Positions 8,240-16,281 of a DNA stretch of 43,236 nt are shown here, piece by piece. Made by a program: the position numbers and the translations under genes. This DNA is from an uncultured Chitinophagaceae bacterium. GTDB lineage: Bacteria > Bacteroidota > Bacteroidia > Chitinophagales > Chitinophagaceae. The notes under the pieces are model-generated. The model was not told where the DNA came from and made no database searches. It was given only the letters and a program-made list of their open reading frames with translations. Position 1 is the first letter of the stretch, and every line of letters begins with the position of its first letter. The DNA lies in the NCBI GenBank assembly GCA_903870685.1, contig CAIQDX010000005.1, forward strand, positions 1 to 43,236, in the 5' to 3' direction.

Positions 8240-9598
8240 TTAAGAACAAATTTGTTTTGCGAATGTAAGCATATCTAATCCATCATAGTTGCCGCTACTC
8301 ATTAAAACAATATTTGCATTTGAATAATTTTGTTGTTGCAACCAATTCCACAATTCGTTTTTATCATTTACCACAATTAAATTTTCTTTCGCAAAACCTG
8401 AAATAACTTTTTCTTTTGGTAATTCTGGCATTCGTTTTAATTCCAATGCGTGTTTCGAATAAAATACAACAGCAGTATCGGCTTTTTCCATTGCACAATT
8501 ATATTCATTCATAAAATTTTCATTCAAACTACTGTACGTATGCAATTCTAAAATGCCAATTAATTTTCTGTTTGGATATTGTTGCTTAACCGCGTCAATC
8601 GTAGCTTTTACTTTACTTGGAGCATGTGCAAAATCGCGATACACATTTGTTAAATCATTACTACCAATTAATTCCAAACGTTTTGCTGCACCTGTGAATG
8701 AACCGATTGCATTTATAAACTCTTCATCCGAAATTTTTAATTCTTTGCAGGTAAAATATGCAGCATGTAAATTCAACAAATTATGATCACCGAAAACTTT
8801 CAATGTTCCGGTAACTTTATTAATTGTAACTGTAGTTTTACCGTTTTCAATTTTATGTGAAGGAATTTTATAAGGTTGATATCGAATATCAATTCTTTTA
8901 TTTTTCTCTACCAATTCTTTTAATATCAAATCAGTTTCATTGTAAATTAAAATACCATCCTTTTCAATTTTATTGATGAAGATGATAAACTGTTCTAAAT
9001 AAAAATCGAAAGTTGGAAATACATTGATGTGATCCCATGCAATACCTGTAAGGATTGCAATGTGCGGAAACAAAAAATGAAACTTTGGTTTCTTCTCAAT
9101 GGCACTTGCCGGATACTCATCACCTTCACAAATAATTATAGGTGCATCTGTAATATTTACTGATTGATCAAACCCATCTAATCTTGCACCAACCAAATAA
9201 TCAAAATTTTTATCTGCATTCTTAAGCACATGCATGATCATACTTGTAGTGGTTGTTTTGCCATGACTTCCACCTACAACAACTCTTGTTTTATTTTTGC
9301 TTTCCTGATAAATATATTCAGGAAAAGAATAAATATTTAAACCGAGTTCTTTTGCTTTCAGCATTTCAGGGTTATCAGCTTTTGCATGCATTCCTAAAAT
9401 AACAGCATCGATATTTTTTGTAATTAATTCAGGTTGCCAGCCTATAGTTGCAGGAAGCAACCCTTCTTTTTCCAAGTTAGATTTTGCTGGTTCAAAAATT
9501 TCATCATCTGTTCCGGTAACTTCATAACCCTTTTTATGTAATGCAATTGCCAACTGATGCATTACGCTTCCTCCTATTGAAATAAAATGTACTTTCAT
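8240..9598 (-). CDS. Mur ligase family protein, Mpl-like peptidoglycan recycling ligase
   Basis: It has N-terminal SIGGSVMHQLA, the P-loop GGSHGKTTTTSMIMHVL at about residues 94-110 after the preferred start, then a central ATPase and a C-terminal ligase domain with DFAHAPSKVKATIDA. This fits UDP-N-acetylmuramate:L-alanyl-gamma-D-glutamyl-meso-diaminopimelate ligase, which re-attaches recycled tripeptide to UDP-MurNAc; the alternative is MurC, but the HAP motif and DEYPAS stretch favour Mpl. I chose the ATG at 9598 because it gives the canonical MKVHFISIGG start; the frame is open 16 codons further upstream. Confidence 0.87.
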   Translation of the reverse strand: MKVHFISIGGSVMHQLAIALHKKGYEVTGTDDEIFEPAKSNLEKEGLLPATIGWQPELITKNIDAVILGMHAKADNPEMLKAKELGLNIYSFPEYIYQESKNKTRVVVGGSHGKTTTTSMIMHVLKNADKNFDYLVGARLDGFDQSVNITDAPIIICEGDEYPASAIEKKPKFHFLFPHIAILTGIAWDHINVFPTFDFYLEQFIIFINKIEKDGILIYNETDLILKELVEKNKRIDIRYQPYKIPSHKIENGKTTVTINKVTGTLKVFGDHNLLNLHAAYFTCKELKISDEEFINAIGSFTGAAKRLELIGSNDLTNVYRDFAHAPSKVKATIDAVKQQYPNRKLIGILELHTYSSLNENFMNEYNCAMEKADTAVVFYSKHALELKRMPELPKEKVISGFAKENLIVVNDKNELWNWLQQQNYSNANIVLMSSGNYDGLDMLTFAKQICS

Positions 9599-9695
9599 AA
9601 AACTATTTAAACAAGTGATAGTCAAAATGATACCTGGTAAATGCAAAAGTTTTGCAATTTAATTCTATCTTAAGTAACGTTTTGAACTGAAACCT

Positions 9696-9703
9696 TATCT
9701 TTG
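9696..9703 (+). promoter_or_regulatory. -7 element TATCTTTG upstream of the small lipoprotein
   Basis: TATCTTTG fits TAnnTTTG. The only TTTG upstream is 11 bp away rather than 19, so the -33 box is unclear. Confidence 0.45.
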
Positions 9704-9713
9704 AAAAACAACA

Positions 9714-9866
9714 ATGCAAAATACACTAATGTCAACATTAAAATTTATGAAAAAATTTTTTCTTTTTTCTGTATGTTTTATTTTAATAGCCACATTAATT
9801 TCTTCTTGTGCAGCAAACCATGGCAAAGGTTGCCCAACTACTAACAAGAATTATTTTAAACCTTAG
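9714..9866 (+). CDS. small secreted lipoprotein (50 aa)
   Basis: This short open frame encodes 50 residues. From the internal Met12 it reads MKKFFLFSVCFILIATLISSC, a lysine-rich n-region, a hydrophobic core and a lipobox ending LISSC. After the lipidated Cys only 18 residues remain (AANHGKGCPTTNKNYFKP). The start is either the ATG at 9714 or, more like a standard signal peptide, the ATG at 9747. A TAnnTTTG promoter element lies just upstream, which supports expression. I recall tiny lipoproteins of this CxxxxxKGCPTxxKxYF type elsewhere in Chitinophagaceae, but I cannot name a family. It is easily missed by length cut-offs. Confidence 0.7.
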   Translation: MQNTLMSTLKFMKKFFLFSVCFILIATLISSCAANHGKGCPTTNKNYFKP

Positions 9867-9899
9867 TAGTAAATTCTGCTTGGAAAAATTCTATTAAAA

Positions 9900-10238
9900 A
9901 TGAATTGGATTAATTTGAATTCTATTGATGAATTAGAGACCATCAAAGAAAAATCATTTACAACACCACAAGTAATTTTTAAACATAGTACACGTTGTTC
10001 GATCAGCAGCATTGCATTAAGCAGATTAGAAAAAAACGAATCTCCTTCAAATATTGATTTCAATTTTCTCGATTTGATTGCCAACAGAAATATTTCTAAT
10101 AAAATAAGCGAAGACTTTAACATCGCTCATCAATCACCGCAGGTATTAGTTATTAAAAAAGGTAACTGTGTTTTTGATGAAAGTCACGGCAGCATTTACT
10201 TTGACGAAATAGTTGAAGAAGCTTTAAAACTGTCATAA
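9900..10238 (+). CDS. ytxJ: bacillithiol-type redox protein YtxJ
   Basis: This is a 112-aa thioredoxin-fold protein without a CxxC pair. The segment FKHSTRCSISSIAL (residues 27-40) carries the single active-site Cys typical of YtxJ/BrxC monothiol proteins. HQSPQVLVIKKG near 79-90 supplies the cis-Pro loop. The family acts in de-bacillithiolation of proteins in organisms that make bacillithiol, which many Bacteroidota do. Cytosolic; no signal peptide. It lies 33 bases after the small lipoprotein and ahead of a hairpin terminator. Confidence 0.88.
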   Translation: MNWINLNSIDELETIKEKSFTTPQVIFKHSTRCSISSIALSRLEKNESPSNIDFNFLDLIANRNISNKISEDFNIAHQSPQVLVIKKGNCVFDESHGSIYFDEIVEEALKLS

Positions 10239-10242
10239 AAAA

Positions 10243-10269
10243 GCACCTATTTAATAAACAAATAGATGC
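10243..10269 (+). terminator. putative terminator after ytxJ
   Basis: GCACCTATTT and AAATAGATGC pair with one mismatch across an AATAAAC loop, between two convergent genes. The following T tract is short. Confidence 0.5.
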
Positions 10270-10295
10270 CCGAGGTTTTTATAGGAGGTATAAGT

Positions 10296-10685
10296 TTAGA
10301 GTCTTTGTGCAAGCCAATTTCTAAACTCGTCTTTTAATTCAGAATATATTTTACGACCTGTATTTACTTTTTCACGTATTTCTGTATGAATATCTAAAAT
10401 TTTTTCTTGTACTTCTTCATTATTATTTGTACGTTCTAGTTCTTTTAATAAATGTTCGTGATTTGCAACCTCATGTCTTAAATCATGCACTACATCACGA
10501 TTTCGAATAAATTGATTTTGAAAATGTTCCACTTCAGCACCTGCACCAATCGGTAATTTTCTATGATCTAATCCCGTCAAATATTTTTCCAGCACTTTAA
10601 TTTCATCTCTCCAATAAGTTAATTCTTTACTCCATAATTCATATTCGAGATGGAGTTCTGTCTGATTAATTTTTACATAATTCAT
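10296..10685 (-). CDS. hypothetical coiled-coil protein (129 aa)
   Basis: I do not recognise a named family. The whole protein is predicted helical and charged, with heptad-like spacing through WSKELTYWRDEIKVLEKYL (residues 18-36), a short GAGAEVEHFQNQF turn, and a second long helix region to the C-terminus. It has no Cys, no signal peptide and no membrane segment. It looks like a cytosolic antiparallel coiled coil. It is convergent with ytxJ and divergent from the reductase gene at 10801. Confidence 0.7.
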   Translation of the reverse strand: MNYVKINQTELHLEYELWSKELTYWRDEIKVLEKYLTGLDHRKLPIGAGAEVEHFQNQFIRNRDVVHDLRHEVANHEHLLKELERTNNNEEVQEKILDIHTEIREKVNTGRKIYSELKDEFRNWLAQRL

Positions 10686-10800
10686 AGCTGTAAGATTTAG
10701 TCTAATGAAGTTCAGTAATTTTTTTGAACATTTTTACATGATATTTATCATTTAAATATTTTTTTATCCACCATTTTGTAAATTGCATGAAACCTAATTT

Positions 10801-11439
10801 ATGATCATAACAGTTTTTGGTGCCACAGGGCAGGTTGGCAAAAGAATAGTGAATCAAGCACTTGGAAAAGGATATACTGTAAGAGCTTTCGGAAGAAATA
10901 TTGAAAGTTTGATAGATAAAGAAAATCGTGACGATAATTTGATAGCTATAAAGGGTTATGTGTTTGATGCTGCTGAAGTATTTAATGCAATTAAGGGAAG
11001 TAATGCTGTGATTTCTACATTGGGAGGATCTTTTGATGGCTCGGACAGAACAAGAAGTCTGGGTATAAAAAATATTGCTCATGCCATGCAAACTGCCGGG
11101 GTTAGAAGAATTGTAGCATTAGGTGGAATGGGTGTTTTGAATGCCGATGAAAAAAATTTGATCATTGATACACCCGATTATCCTCAAATGTTTTTTCCTG
11201 TTGGAAAAGAGCATCAACAAGCATATTATAATTTAGAAGCATCTGGACTTGATTGGACTTTTGTTTGTCCGCCCGACATTCTTGACGAGGATGCTACCGG
11301 AAAATATATTACCAATGCAGATTATCCTCCTACACCAAATTTTTATAAAATTGCTGCAGGAGATCTGGCTCTTTTTATGTTGAATGAAATTACAGCCAAT
11401 CAATTCATTCATCACAGAGTTGGTATCAGTAAACTCTAA
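10801..11439 (+). CDS. NAD(P)-binding reductase, atypical SDR / NmrA-like
   Basis: This 212-aa protein opens with a Rossmann fold: ITVFGATGQVGKRIVNQAL at residues 3-21 contains GxxGxxG, and RAFGRN follows. AVISTLGG near 62-69 and ALGGMGVL near 98-105 fit the NAD(P)H-binding atypical short-chain dehydrogenases (YwnB/BVR-B type). There is no YxxxK catalytic pair, which is normal for this subgroup. The substrate is unknown; relatives reduce flavins, biliverdin or quinones. Confidence 0.85.
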   Translation: MIITVFGATGQVGKRIVNQALGKGYTVRAFGRNIESLIDKENRDDNLIAIKGYVFDAAEVFNAIKGSNAVISTLGGSFDGSDRTRSLGIKNIAHAMQTAGVRRIVALGGMGVLNADEKNLIIDTPDYPQMFFPVGKEHQQAYYNLEASGLDWTFVCPPDILDEDATGKYITNADYPPTPNFYKIAAGDLALFMLNEITANQFIHHRVGISKL

Positions 11440-11464
11440 TTGTATTGCGAAATGGTTTTACCAT

Positions 11465-11472
11465 TATCTTTG
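11465..11472 (+). promoter_or_regulatory. -7 element TATCTTTG upstream of the YeeE pair
   Basis: TATCTTTG matches TAnnTTTG; ATTG sequences around 11439-11447 could act as a weak -33 box. The start codon of the first transporter gene is 30 bases downstream. Confidence 0.5.
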
Positions 11473-11501
11473 AATCCAATTCTCTACAAAATTAGTATAG
11501 T

Positions 11502-12071
11502 ATGAAATTATTGGAATGGCTTTCTCAGCCTTGGCCATGGTGGGTTGCAGGACCTTTGATTGGTTTAACAGTACCTGCATTATTAATTATCGGAAATAAA
11601 ACTTTTGGAATATCATCATCCATGCGGCATCTATGTGCCATTTGTTTACCAACAAAAATTTCTTATTTCCAATACGATTGGAAAAAAGAAATATGGAATT
11701 TGTTTTTTGTAGTTGGAATTATTTTCGGTGGAATTATTTCAAGTACATTATTAAACGATCCAAATCCTGTACAACTCAATCCAGCACTGGTAAAGGAATT
11801 ACATCAATACGGCATCAACAATTATACTCAATTAATACCGATTGATATTTTTAACTGGCAAGCATTATTATCAGTTAAAGGGTTTATTTTGATGATAGTT
11901 GGTGGGTTTCTTGTTGGCTTTGGAACTCGTTATGCCGGCGGTTGTACATCGGGACATTCGATTACGGGACTAAGTAATTTGCAATGGCCATCTTTGGTTG
12001 CCACAATTTGTTTTATGGTTGGTGGATTTATTGCAGCCAATCTTTTTCTTCCCTTTATTTTAAAATTTTAA
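11502..12071 (+). CDS. YeeE/YedE family sulfur transporter, first half
   Basis: This 189-aa membrane protein has about four to five hydrophobic segments and the family signature YAGGCTSGHSITG near residues 145-157, whose Cys is thought to relay thiosulfate or a related sulfur species in YeeE (TsuA). The length is about half of full YeeE, and the second half is encoded by the next gene, 3 bases downstream. Two-gene split YeeE pairs are common in Bacteroidota. In many genomes such pairs sit with a rhodanese or a beta-lactamase-fold persulfide dioxygenase; here neither is adjacent. Confidence 0.92.
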   Translation: MKLLEWLSQPWPWWVAGPLIGLTVPALLIIGNKTFGISSSMRHLCAICLPTKISYFQYDWKKEIWNLFFVVGIIFGGIISSTLLNDPNPVQLNPALVKELHQYGINNYTQLIPIDIFNWQALLSVKGFILMIVGGFLVGFGTRYAGGCTSGHSITGLSNLQWPSLVATICFMVGGFIAANLFLPFILKF

Positions 12072-12074
12072 TTC

Positions 12075-12572
12075 ATGCAGACAAAAAATACGAATACAGA
12101 TTTTGAAGTAAGATCATTAGATGCCATGTGTTTTAACGAAAGTGAATTAGTGCATCCCTGGTGGTTTAATTTTAAATATCTTTTTGCAGGAATATTTTTC
12201 GGGATCATTTTAATAAAAGCACAAGTGATATCCTGGTTCAGAATACAAGAAATGTTTCGTCTGCAAAGTTTTCACATGTATGGTGTAATTGGCTCTGCTG
12301 TTGTAACCGGAGCGATTTCGGTTTTCATCATCAAAAAATTAAAGATCAAAACTATTTACGGCGAAGAAATAAAATTCTATCCAAAAGAATTCAGTAAAGG
12401 ACAAATTTTTGGCGGTTTATTATTTGGTTTTGGTTGGGCATTAACAGGTGCTTGTCCCGGACCATTGTTTGCACAAATTGGAATCGGTGCAACAGTAATT
12501 ACAGTTACATTATTCAGCGCTATTGCAGGAACCTGGGTGTATGGTTTGTTGAGTAAAAAATTACCACACTAA
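12075..12572 (+). CDS. YeeE/YedE family sulfur transporter, second half (DUF6691-like)
   Basis: This 165-aa membrane protein complements the preceding gene. It carries the matching motif GWALTGACPGPLFAQIG near residues 124-140, with the conserved Cys in the GACPGP turn, and about four membrane segments. The 3-bp gap to the upstream gene implies translational coupling and a heteromeric sulfur-compound channel in the inner membrane. Its stop codon overlaps the stop of the convergent acetyltransferase in a 4-base CTAA. Confidence 0.92.
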   Translation: MQTKNTNTDFEVRSLDAMCFNESELVHPWWFNFKYLFAGIFFGIILIKAQVISWFRIQEMFRLQSFHMYGVIGSAVVTGAISVFIIKKLKIKTIYGEEIKFYPKEFSKGQIFGGLLFGFGWALTGACPGPLFAQIGIGATVITVTLFSAIAGTWVYGLLSKKLPH

Positions 12573-13090
12573 AATAATTTTTTTTTCATCTTCCAATCAT
12601 GTTGCACATCAGTGCCTAGAATAAAATCTTGTTCATCAAAAATTTCAAACCCATTTTTTTGATAGAATGCAATGGCTCTTACATTTTGTTTCCAAACTAT
12701 TAACCATATCATTTGTTTACTTTTTTGTTTGGCAATGGCAATACTTTCTTCCAATAATTTATTTCCAATACCTTTTCCAATCTTTTCTTTAATTGAATAA
12801 ATTCTTGAAATTTCGAGTGCTGTAAAGCCTTTCAATTTATCCGGAATGATAGATTCACACAACTTCGCATAACCACTTAATTCATCTCCATCATAAACAA
12901 AAACAAAAATGTTGGAAGGATTATTTAATTCATCAATGATAGTTTGAAGATTGAAATATTGAGTCATATACAAATCCATATCTTCTTTTGTATTGAACTC
13001 ATTATAAGTATCATAAAAAGTAGTGCGACTGATGTCCATTAATAATTCGGCATCATCAACAGTTGAAATTCTGCAATAAAATTGTTGCAT
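12569..13090 (-). CDS. GNAT family N-acetyltransferase
   Basis: This is a 173-aa acetyl-CoA-dependent acetyltransferase. The order of elements fits GNAT: FVYDGDELSGYAKL, then LEISRIYSIKEKIGKGIGNKLLEESI (residues about 91-116), where the GKGIGNKLL part is the acetyl-CoA pyrophosphate loop, and finally IWLIVWKQNVRAIAFYQKNGFE. It resembles acetyltransferases of small molecules or polyamines, but the substrate is not determined. It is 9 bases downstream of the ftsE stop on the same strand. Confidence 0.9.
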   Translation of the reverse strand: MQQFYCRISTVDDAELLMDISRTTFYDTYNEFNTKEDMDLYMTQYFNLQTIIDELNNPSNIFVFVYDGDELSGYAKLCESIIPDKLKGFTALEISRIYSIKEKIGKGIGNKLLEESIAIAKQKSKQMIWLIVWKQNVRAIAFYQKNGFEIFDEQDFILGTDVQHDWKMKKKLF

Positions 13091-13099
13091 GAAATAAAA

Positions 13100-13810
13100 T
13101 TAAATAGGGAACTCGTCTGTAATTGCTGCACGAACGTTGGCACTGTCAATCACTTTACCGCCTTCGGTTTTAAGCATACGAGAAGGATAACGATTGATGA
13201 CAATAAAATCATGAGTTGCCATGATAATAGATGCTCCATAATCTTTTACGATCTGAAATAATAATTGCATGATCTCATCACTCGTTTCGGGATCGAGATT
13301 ACCTGTAGGTTCATCAGCCAATATTAATTTAGGAGAATTGAGTAATGCTCTTGCAATATCAACACGTTGTTGTTCGCCGCCGCTCATTTCAAAAGGCATT
13401 TTAAATCCTTTACTTTTTAATCCCACTTTATCCAACACATCATTAATTTTTTCTTCCATTAATTTTTCATCTTTCCATCCGGTGGCACGCAAAACAAAAC
13501 GCAAATTTTCGTGAACAGTTCTATCAGTCAATAATTGAAAATCCTGAAATACAACACCCAAATTTCTGCGCAAGAAAGGAACTTTCTTCCAATCCATCTC
13601 TTTCAAATCAAAGCCCACAACAGTTCCTGAACCTTCGCGTAAAGTTAGTTCTCCGTACAAAGTTTTAAGCAAACTACTTTTGCCGGTTCCTGTTTTTCCA
13701 ACCAGGTAAACAAATTCTCCTTTATTCACAGTAAAATTCACATCAGATAAAATGAGTGAATTACCCTGATAAATGTTGGCATTATTGATAGACACAATTG
13801 TTTCTGACAT
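13100..13810 (-). CDS. ftsE: cell division ATP-binding protein FtsE
   Basis: This is a 236-aa ABC ATPase. It has Walker [17 protein letters not shown] (residues 36-51), a Q-loop VVFQDFQLL, the signature [15 protein letters not shown] (around 143-157), Walker [13 protein letters not shown] and the H-loop MATHD. The features match FtsE, which with FtsX couples the divisome to peptidoglycan hydrolases. ftsX is not adjacent in this window, as is common in Bacteroidota. A generic MacB/LolD-type ATPase is the alternative. Confidence 0.85.
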   Translation of the reverse strand: MSETIVSINNANIYQGNSLILSDVNFTVNKGEFVYLVGKTGTGKSSLLKTLYGELTLREGSGTVVGFDLKEMDWKKVPFLRRNLGVVFQDFQLLTDRTVHENLRFVLRATGWKDEKLMEEKINDVLDKVGLKSKGFKMPFEMSGGEQQRVDIARALLNSPKLILADEPTGNLDPETSDEIMQLLFQIVKDYGASIIMATHDFIVINRYPSRMLKTEGGKVIDSANVRAAITDEFPI

Positions 13811-13887
13811 AACTCAAATTTTAACTGAAATAAGTTATTTGATAACGATGTTCCTTCGAAAATAGTATGTACTAAGAGTTGAAAAGA

Positions 13888-15063
13888 TTAATATCTAATT
13901 TCTCCAAAGCTTCCTTTTAGAATCAATTCTTTTTTGGATGATGCTTCTACCCTGCCAACAATTTGTGCATCGATATTAAATTGTTTTGCAACTTTTATCA
14001 TTTTAGCCGCAGTGTTTTCATTCGTAAAAATTTCTAAGCGATGACCCATATTAAACACCTGATACATTTCAGTAAAATCGGCTTTCGAATTTTCCTGAAT
14101 GAGTTTAAAAATAATTGGCGGATCAAATAAATTATCTTTTATCACTCGCATATTTCGTGGCAAATATTTCATACACTTTGTTTGACCGCCGCCACTGCAG
14201 TGTATGGCACCATTTATATCATCAAAATATCTTTCCAAAAATATTTTCATTAAAGGCGCATAAGTTCTTGTTGGGCTCAACAATAATTTTCCAATATTGG
14301 TTGATGGCAATTCAAGATTAATAGCAATTTCATCTGATAACTTACTCGCTCCAATATAAATAACCTCTTTCGATAATTTCGGTTCGAATGTTTCGGGGTA
14401 TTTATTTGCATAGTATTTACTCAGCACATCATGCCTGGCACTTGTTAAGCCATTACTTCCTAAGCCGCTGTTGTATTCGGTTTCGTAAGATGCAATACCA
14501 CTGCTTGAGAAACCAACGATCACATCACCGGGAGCAATTTTATCGTTTGTAATCAATTTCGATTTTGGCCATCGAGCCGTCATAGTTCCATTTACTGCAA
14601 TCGTTCTTACCACATCACCAACATCGGCAGTTTCGCCACCGAGATAATGAATATTTACACCATGCAATTTTAATTTATTAAAATATTCCTGTGTACCGTT
14701 GATCAAAGTTTCAATCACTTCACCGGGAATAACAGTTTTATTTCTGTCAATGGTTGAAGAAAATAAAAAATTATCATACACACCAACACAAAGCAAGTCA
14801 TCAATATTCATGGCAATGGCATCTTGCGCAATTCCTTTCCACACACTAATATCACCCGTTTCTTTCCAGTATAAATAAGCCAAGATACTTTTGCTTCCTG
14901 CACCATCGGAATGACAAATATTTACAACCTTGGTATTGCCACCTAAATAATCAGGATACATTTTACAAAATGCATTTGGATATAATCCCTGATCTAAATT
15001 TTTAATAGCCGCATGTACTTCTTCCTTCTGTGCAGATACACCGCGTTGTGAATAGAGAGACAT
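13888..15063 (-). CDS. purM: phosphoribosylformylglycinamidine cyclo-ligase (AIR synthase)
   Basis: It catalyses the fifth step of purine synthesis, FGAM to AIR with ATP. The 391-aa Bacteroidota form is longer than the roughly 345-aa E. coli enzyme. YSQRGVSAQKEEVHAAI at the N-terminus, NICHSDGAGSKSILAYLY near residues 48-65, DAIAMNIDDLLCVG near 84-97, LGGETADVGD and GFSSSGIASYETEYNSG all fit the PurM fold. The gene is divergent from ribF with a 87-base shared upstream region. Confidence 0.9.
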   Translation of the reverse strand: MSLYSQRGVSAQKEEVHAAIKNLDQGLYPNAFCKMYPDYLGGNTKVVNICHSDGAGSKSILAYLYWKETGDISVWKGIAQDAIAMNIDDLLCVGVYDNFLFSSTIDRNKTVIPGEVIETLINGTQEYFNKLKLHGVNIHYLGGETADVGDVVRTIAVNGTMTARWPKSKLITNDKIAPGDVIVGFSSSGIASYETEYNSGLGSNGLTSARHDVLSKYYANKYPETFEPKLSKEVIYIGASKLSDEIAINLELPSTNIGKLLLSPTRTYAPLMKIFLERYFDDINGAIHCSGGGQTKCMKYLPRNMRVIKDNLFDPPIIFKLIQENSKADFTEMYQVFNMGHRLEIFTNENTAAKMIKVAKQFNIDAQIVGRVEASSKKELILKGSFGEIRY

Positions 15064-15133
15064 TATTGAAAAAATTTACATTACTTTAAAATAACAATAC
15101 AAAAGTACGAGAATGATAAATGCTGAAAAGCTT

Positions 15134-15141
15134 TAGTTTTG
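15134..15141 (+). promoter_or_regulatory. -7 element TAGTTTTG next to the ribF start
   Basis: TAGTTTTG fits TAnnTTTG and ends only 9 bases before the ATG at 15151. If used, transcription would start within a few bases of the start codon, giving an almost leaderless message. No clear TTTG is found at the expected -33 position. Confidence 0.5.
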
Positions 15142-15150
15142 CGCCATCGT

Positions 15151-16140
15151 ATGAAAGTTTATAAGGAATTATCAACATTACCGTCTTTTGTAAATGCTGT
15201 TGTAACAATTGGCACTTTCGATGGTGTTCATTTGGGACATAAAAAGATCATTGAGCAATTAAAAGAAAGGGCTGCACAAGTTGGCGGAGAGACCGTTATT
15301 ATTACATTTCATCCGCATCCAAGAAAAATTGTTTCATCGGTTCCCGGTGATATTAAACTGCTGAATACTTTAGACGAAAAGATTGCTTTGTTTGAAGCTG
15401 CAGGAATAAACAATTTAGTAGTGGTGCCTTTTAATTATTTATTTGCCAATCAAACTGCAGAACAATACATCAAAGATTTTTTGTGGAAATATTTCAAACC
15501 AAATACTATCATCATCGGATACGATCATCGTTTTGGCAAAGGACGCGAAGGCGATTATCATTTAATGGATCAATATGCCGAGTCGTTTGGTTTTACTGTA
15601 AAAGAAATCCCAGAACAACTGTTGAATGAAATTATTGTCAGCTCTACAAAAATTCGTCAGTCATTATTAAACAGCGATGTTGATACAGCCAACAAATTTT
15701 TAGGGTACGATTATTTTTTTGAAGGAATTGTGATTGAAGGAAATAAATTGGGCCGAACCATTGGTTTTCCAACAGCCAATTTGCTTGTTGAAAGTGAAGA
15801 AAAATTAATTCCTGGAAATGGTGTGTACGCGGTTGAAGTGCAAGTCGGGAGTCGGGAGTCAGGAGTCAGGAGTTTTAAAACAACAACAGAAAATCATTTA
15901 ATATCTAACATTCAACATTCAACATTTACAGGCATGATGAACATTGGTGTACGCCCGACTGTTGATGGAAAGAAGAGAATGATTGAAGTAAATATTTTTG
16001 ATTTTGATGAAGATATTTATGGACAAACTTTATTTGTACATGTAAAACATTATATCCGCGGCGAAGTAAAATTTAATGGATTAGATGAATTGAAAGCACA
16101 ATTGTTTAAAGATAAAATTTCGGCGAAAGAAAGTTTTTAA
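15151..16140 (+). CDS. ribF: bifunctional riboflavin kinase / FAD synthetase
   Basis: RibF makes FMN and then FAD. The N-terminal adenylyltransferase half shows VTIGTFDGVHLGHKKII (HxGH-type) and FHPHPRKI; HRFGKGREGDY and the STKIR stretch follow. The C-terminal riboflavin kinase half contains GRTIGFPTANL and MNIGVRPTVDGKKRMIEVNIFDFDEDIYG. I chose the ATG at 15151; the frame is open four codons upstream. Residues about 231-258 of the kinase half, between VEVQV and TGMMNIG, are encoded by heptad repeats (15843-15930) and replace a short beta-turn found in other RibF proteins. Confidence 0.94.
   Translation: MKVYKELSTLPSFVNAVVTIGTFDGVHLGHKKIIEQLKERAAQVGGETVIITFHPHPRKIVSSVPGDIKLLNTLDEKIALFEAAGINNLVVVPFNYLFANQTAEQYIKDFLWKYFKPNTIIIGYDHRFGKGREGDYHLMDQYAESFGFTVKEIPEQLLNEIIVSSTKIRQSLLNSDVDTANKFLGYDYFFEGIVIEGNKLGRTIGFPTANLLVESEEKLIPGNGVYAVEVQVGSRESGVRSFKTTTENHLISNIQHSTFTGMMNIGVRPTVDGKKRMIEVNIFDFDEDIYGQTLFVHVKHYIRGEVKFNGLDELKAQLFKDKISAKESF
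15843..15876. repeat. heptad array, unit AGTCGGG, inside ribF
   Basis: Five units (AGTCGGG, AGTCGGG, AGTCAGG, AGTCAGG, AGTTTTA) lie in frame in ribF and encode VGSRESGVRS. This is the same unit as at 2272-2303 in the phosphopantetheinyl transferase gene, which reads it on the other strand. Confidence 0.87.
15888..15930. repeat. heptad array, unit ATTCAAC, inside ribF
   Basis: Units ATTTAAT, ATCTAAC, ATTCAAC, ATTCAAC, ATTTACA are the reverse complement of the AATGTTG array at 2304-2349. They encode SNIQHSTF, so NIQHS is shared with the insertion in the phosphopantetheinyl transferase. Confidence 0.87.
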
Positions 16141-16149
16141 ATTCTGCTG

Positions 16150-16228
16150 AACAAAGTATCAAGCGTACAAGTGTGCGACGCAACAGCAGTTAAATTGAAA
16201 TACAAAAGCTCGTCAATAAAAAAATAAT
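16150..16228 (+). repeat. dispersed intergenic element, core GTGCGACGCAAC (copy 2)
   Basis: The longest clean copy: AACAAAG, then AGCGTACAAGTGTGCGACGC, AACAGCAGTTAAATTGAAAT, ACAAAAGCTCGTCAA and an A-rich tail. It starts 9 bases after the ribF stop and ends just before the ribF/queA terminator hairpin. Confidence 0.9.
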
Positions 16229-16232
16229 TTAA

Positions 16233-16264
16233 AAAAATGCCGATGATATTTCATCGGCATTTTT
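16233..16264. terminator. bidirectional terminator between ribF and queA
   Basis: ATGCCGATGA (16237-16246) pairs with TCATCGGCAT (16251-16260) across a TATT loop. The stem is extended by AAAA and TTTT on the two sides, so it works in both directions for this convergent pair. Confidence 0.9.
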
Positions 16265-16281
16265 AATCTTATTCGGTTACA

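Noticed and set aside
10702-11091. 129-residue open frame on the minus strand over the reductase gene
   Set aside because: It lies antisense to a well-supported Rossmann-fold protein.
15064-15150. FMN riboswitch upstream of ribF
   Set aside because: The upstream gap is 87 bases, shared with divergent purM, and shows none of the conserved RFN helices.
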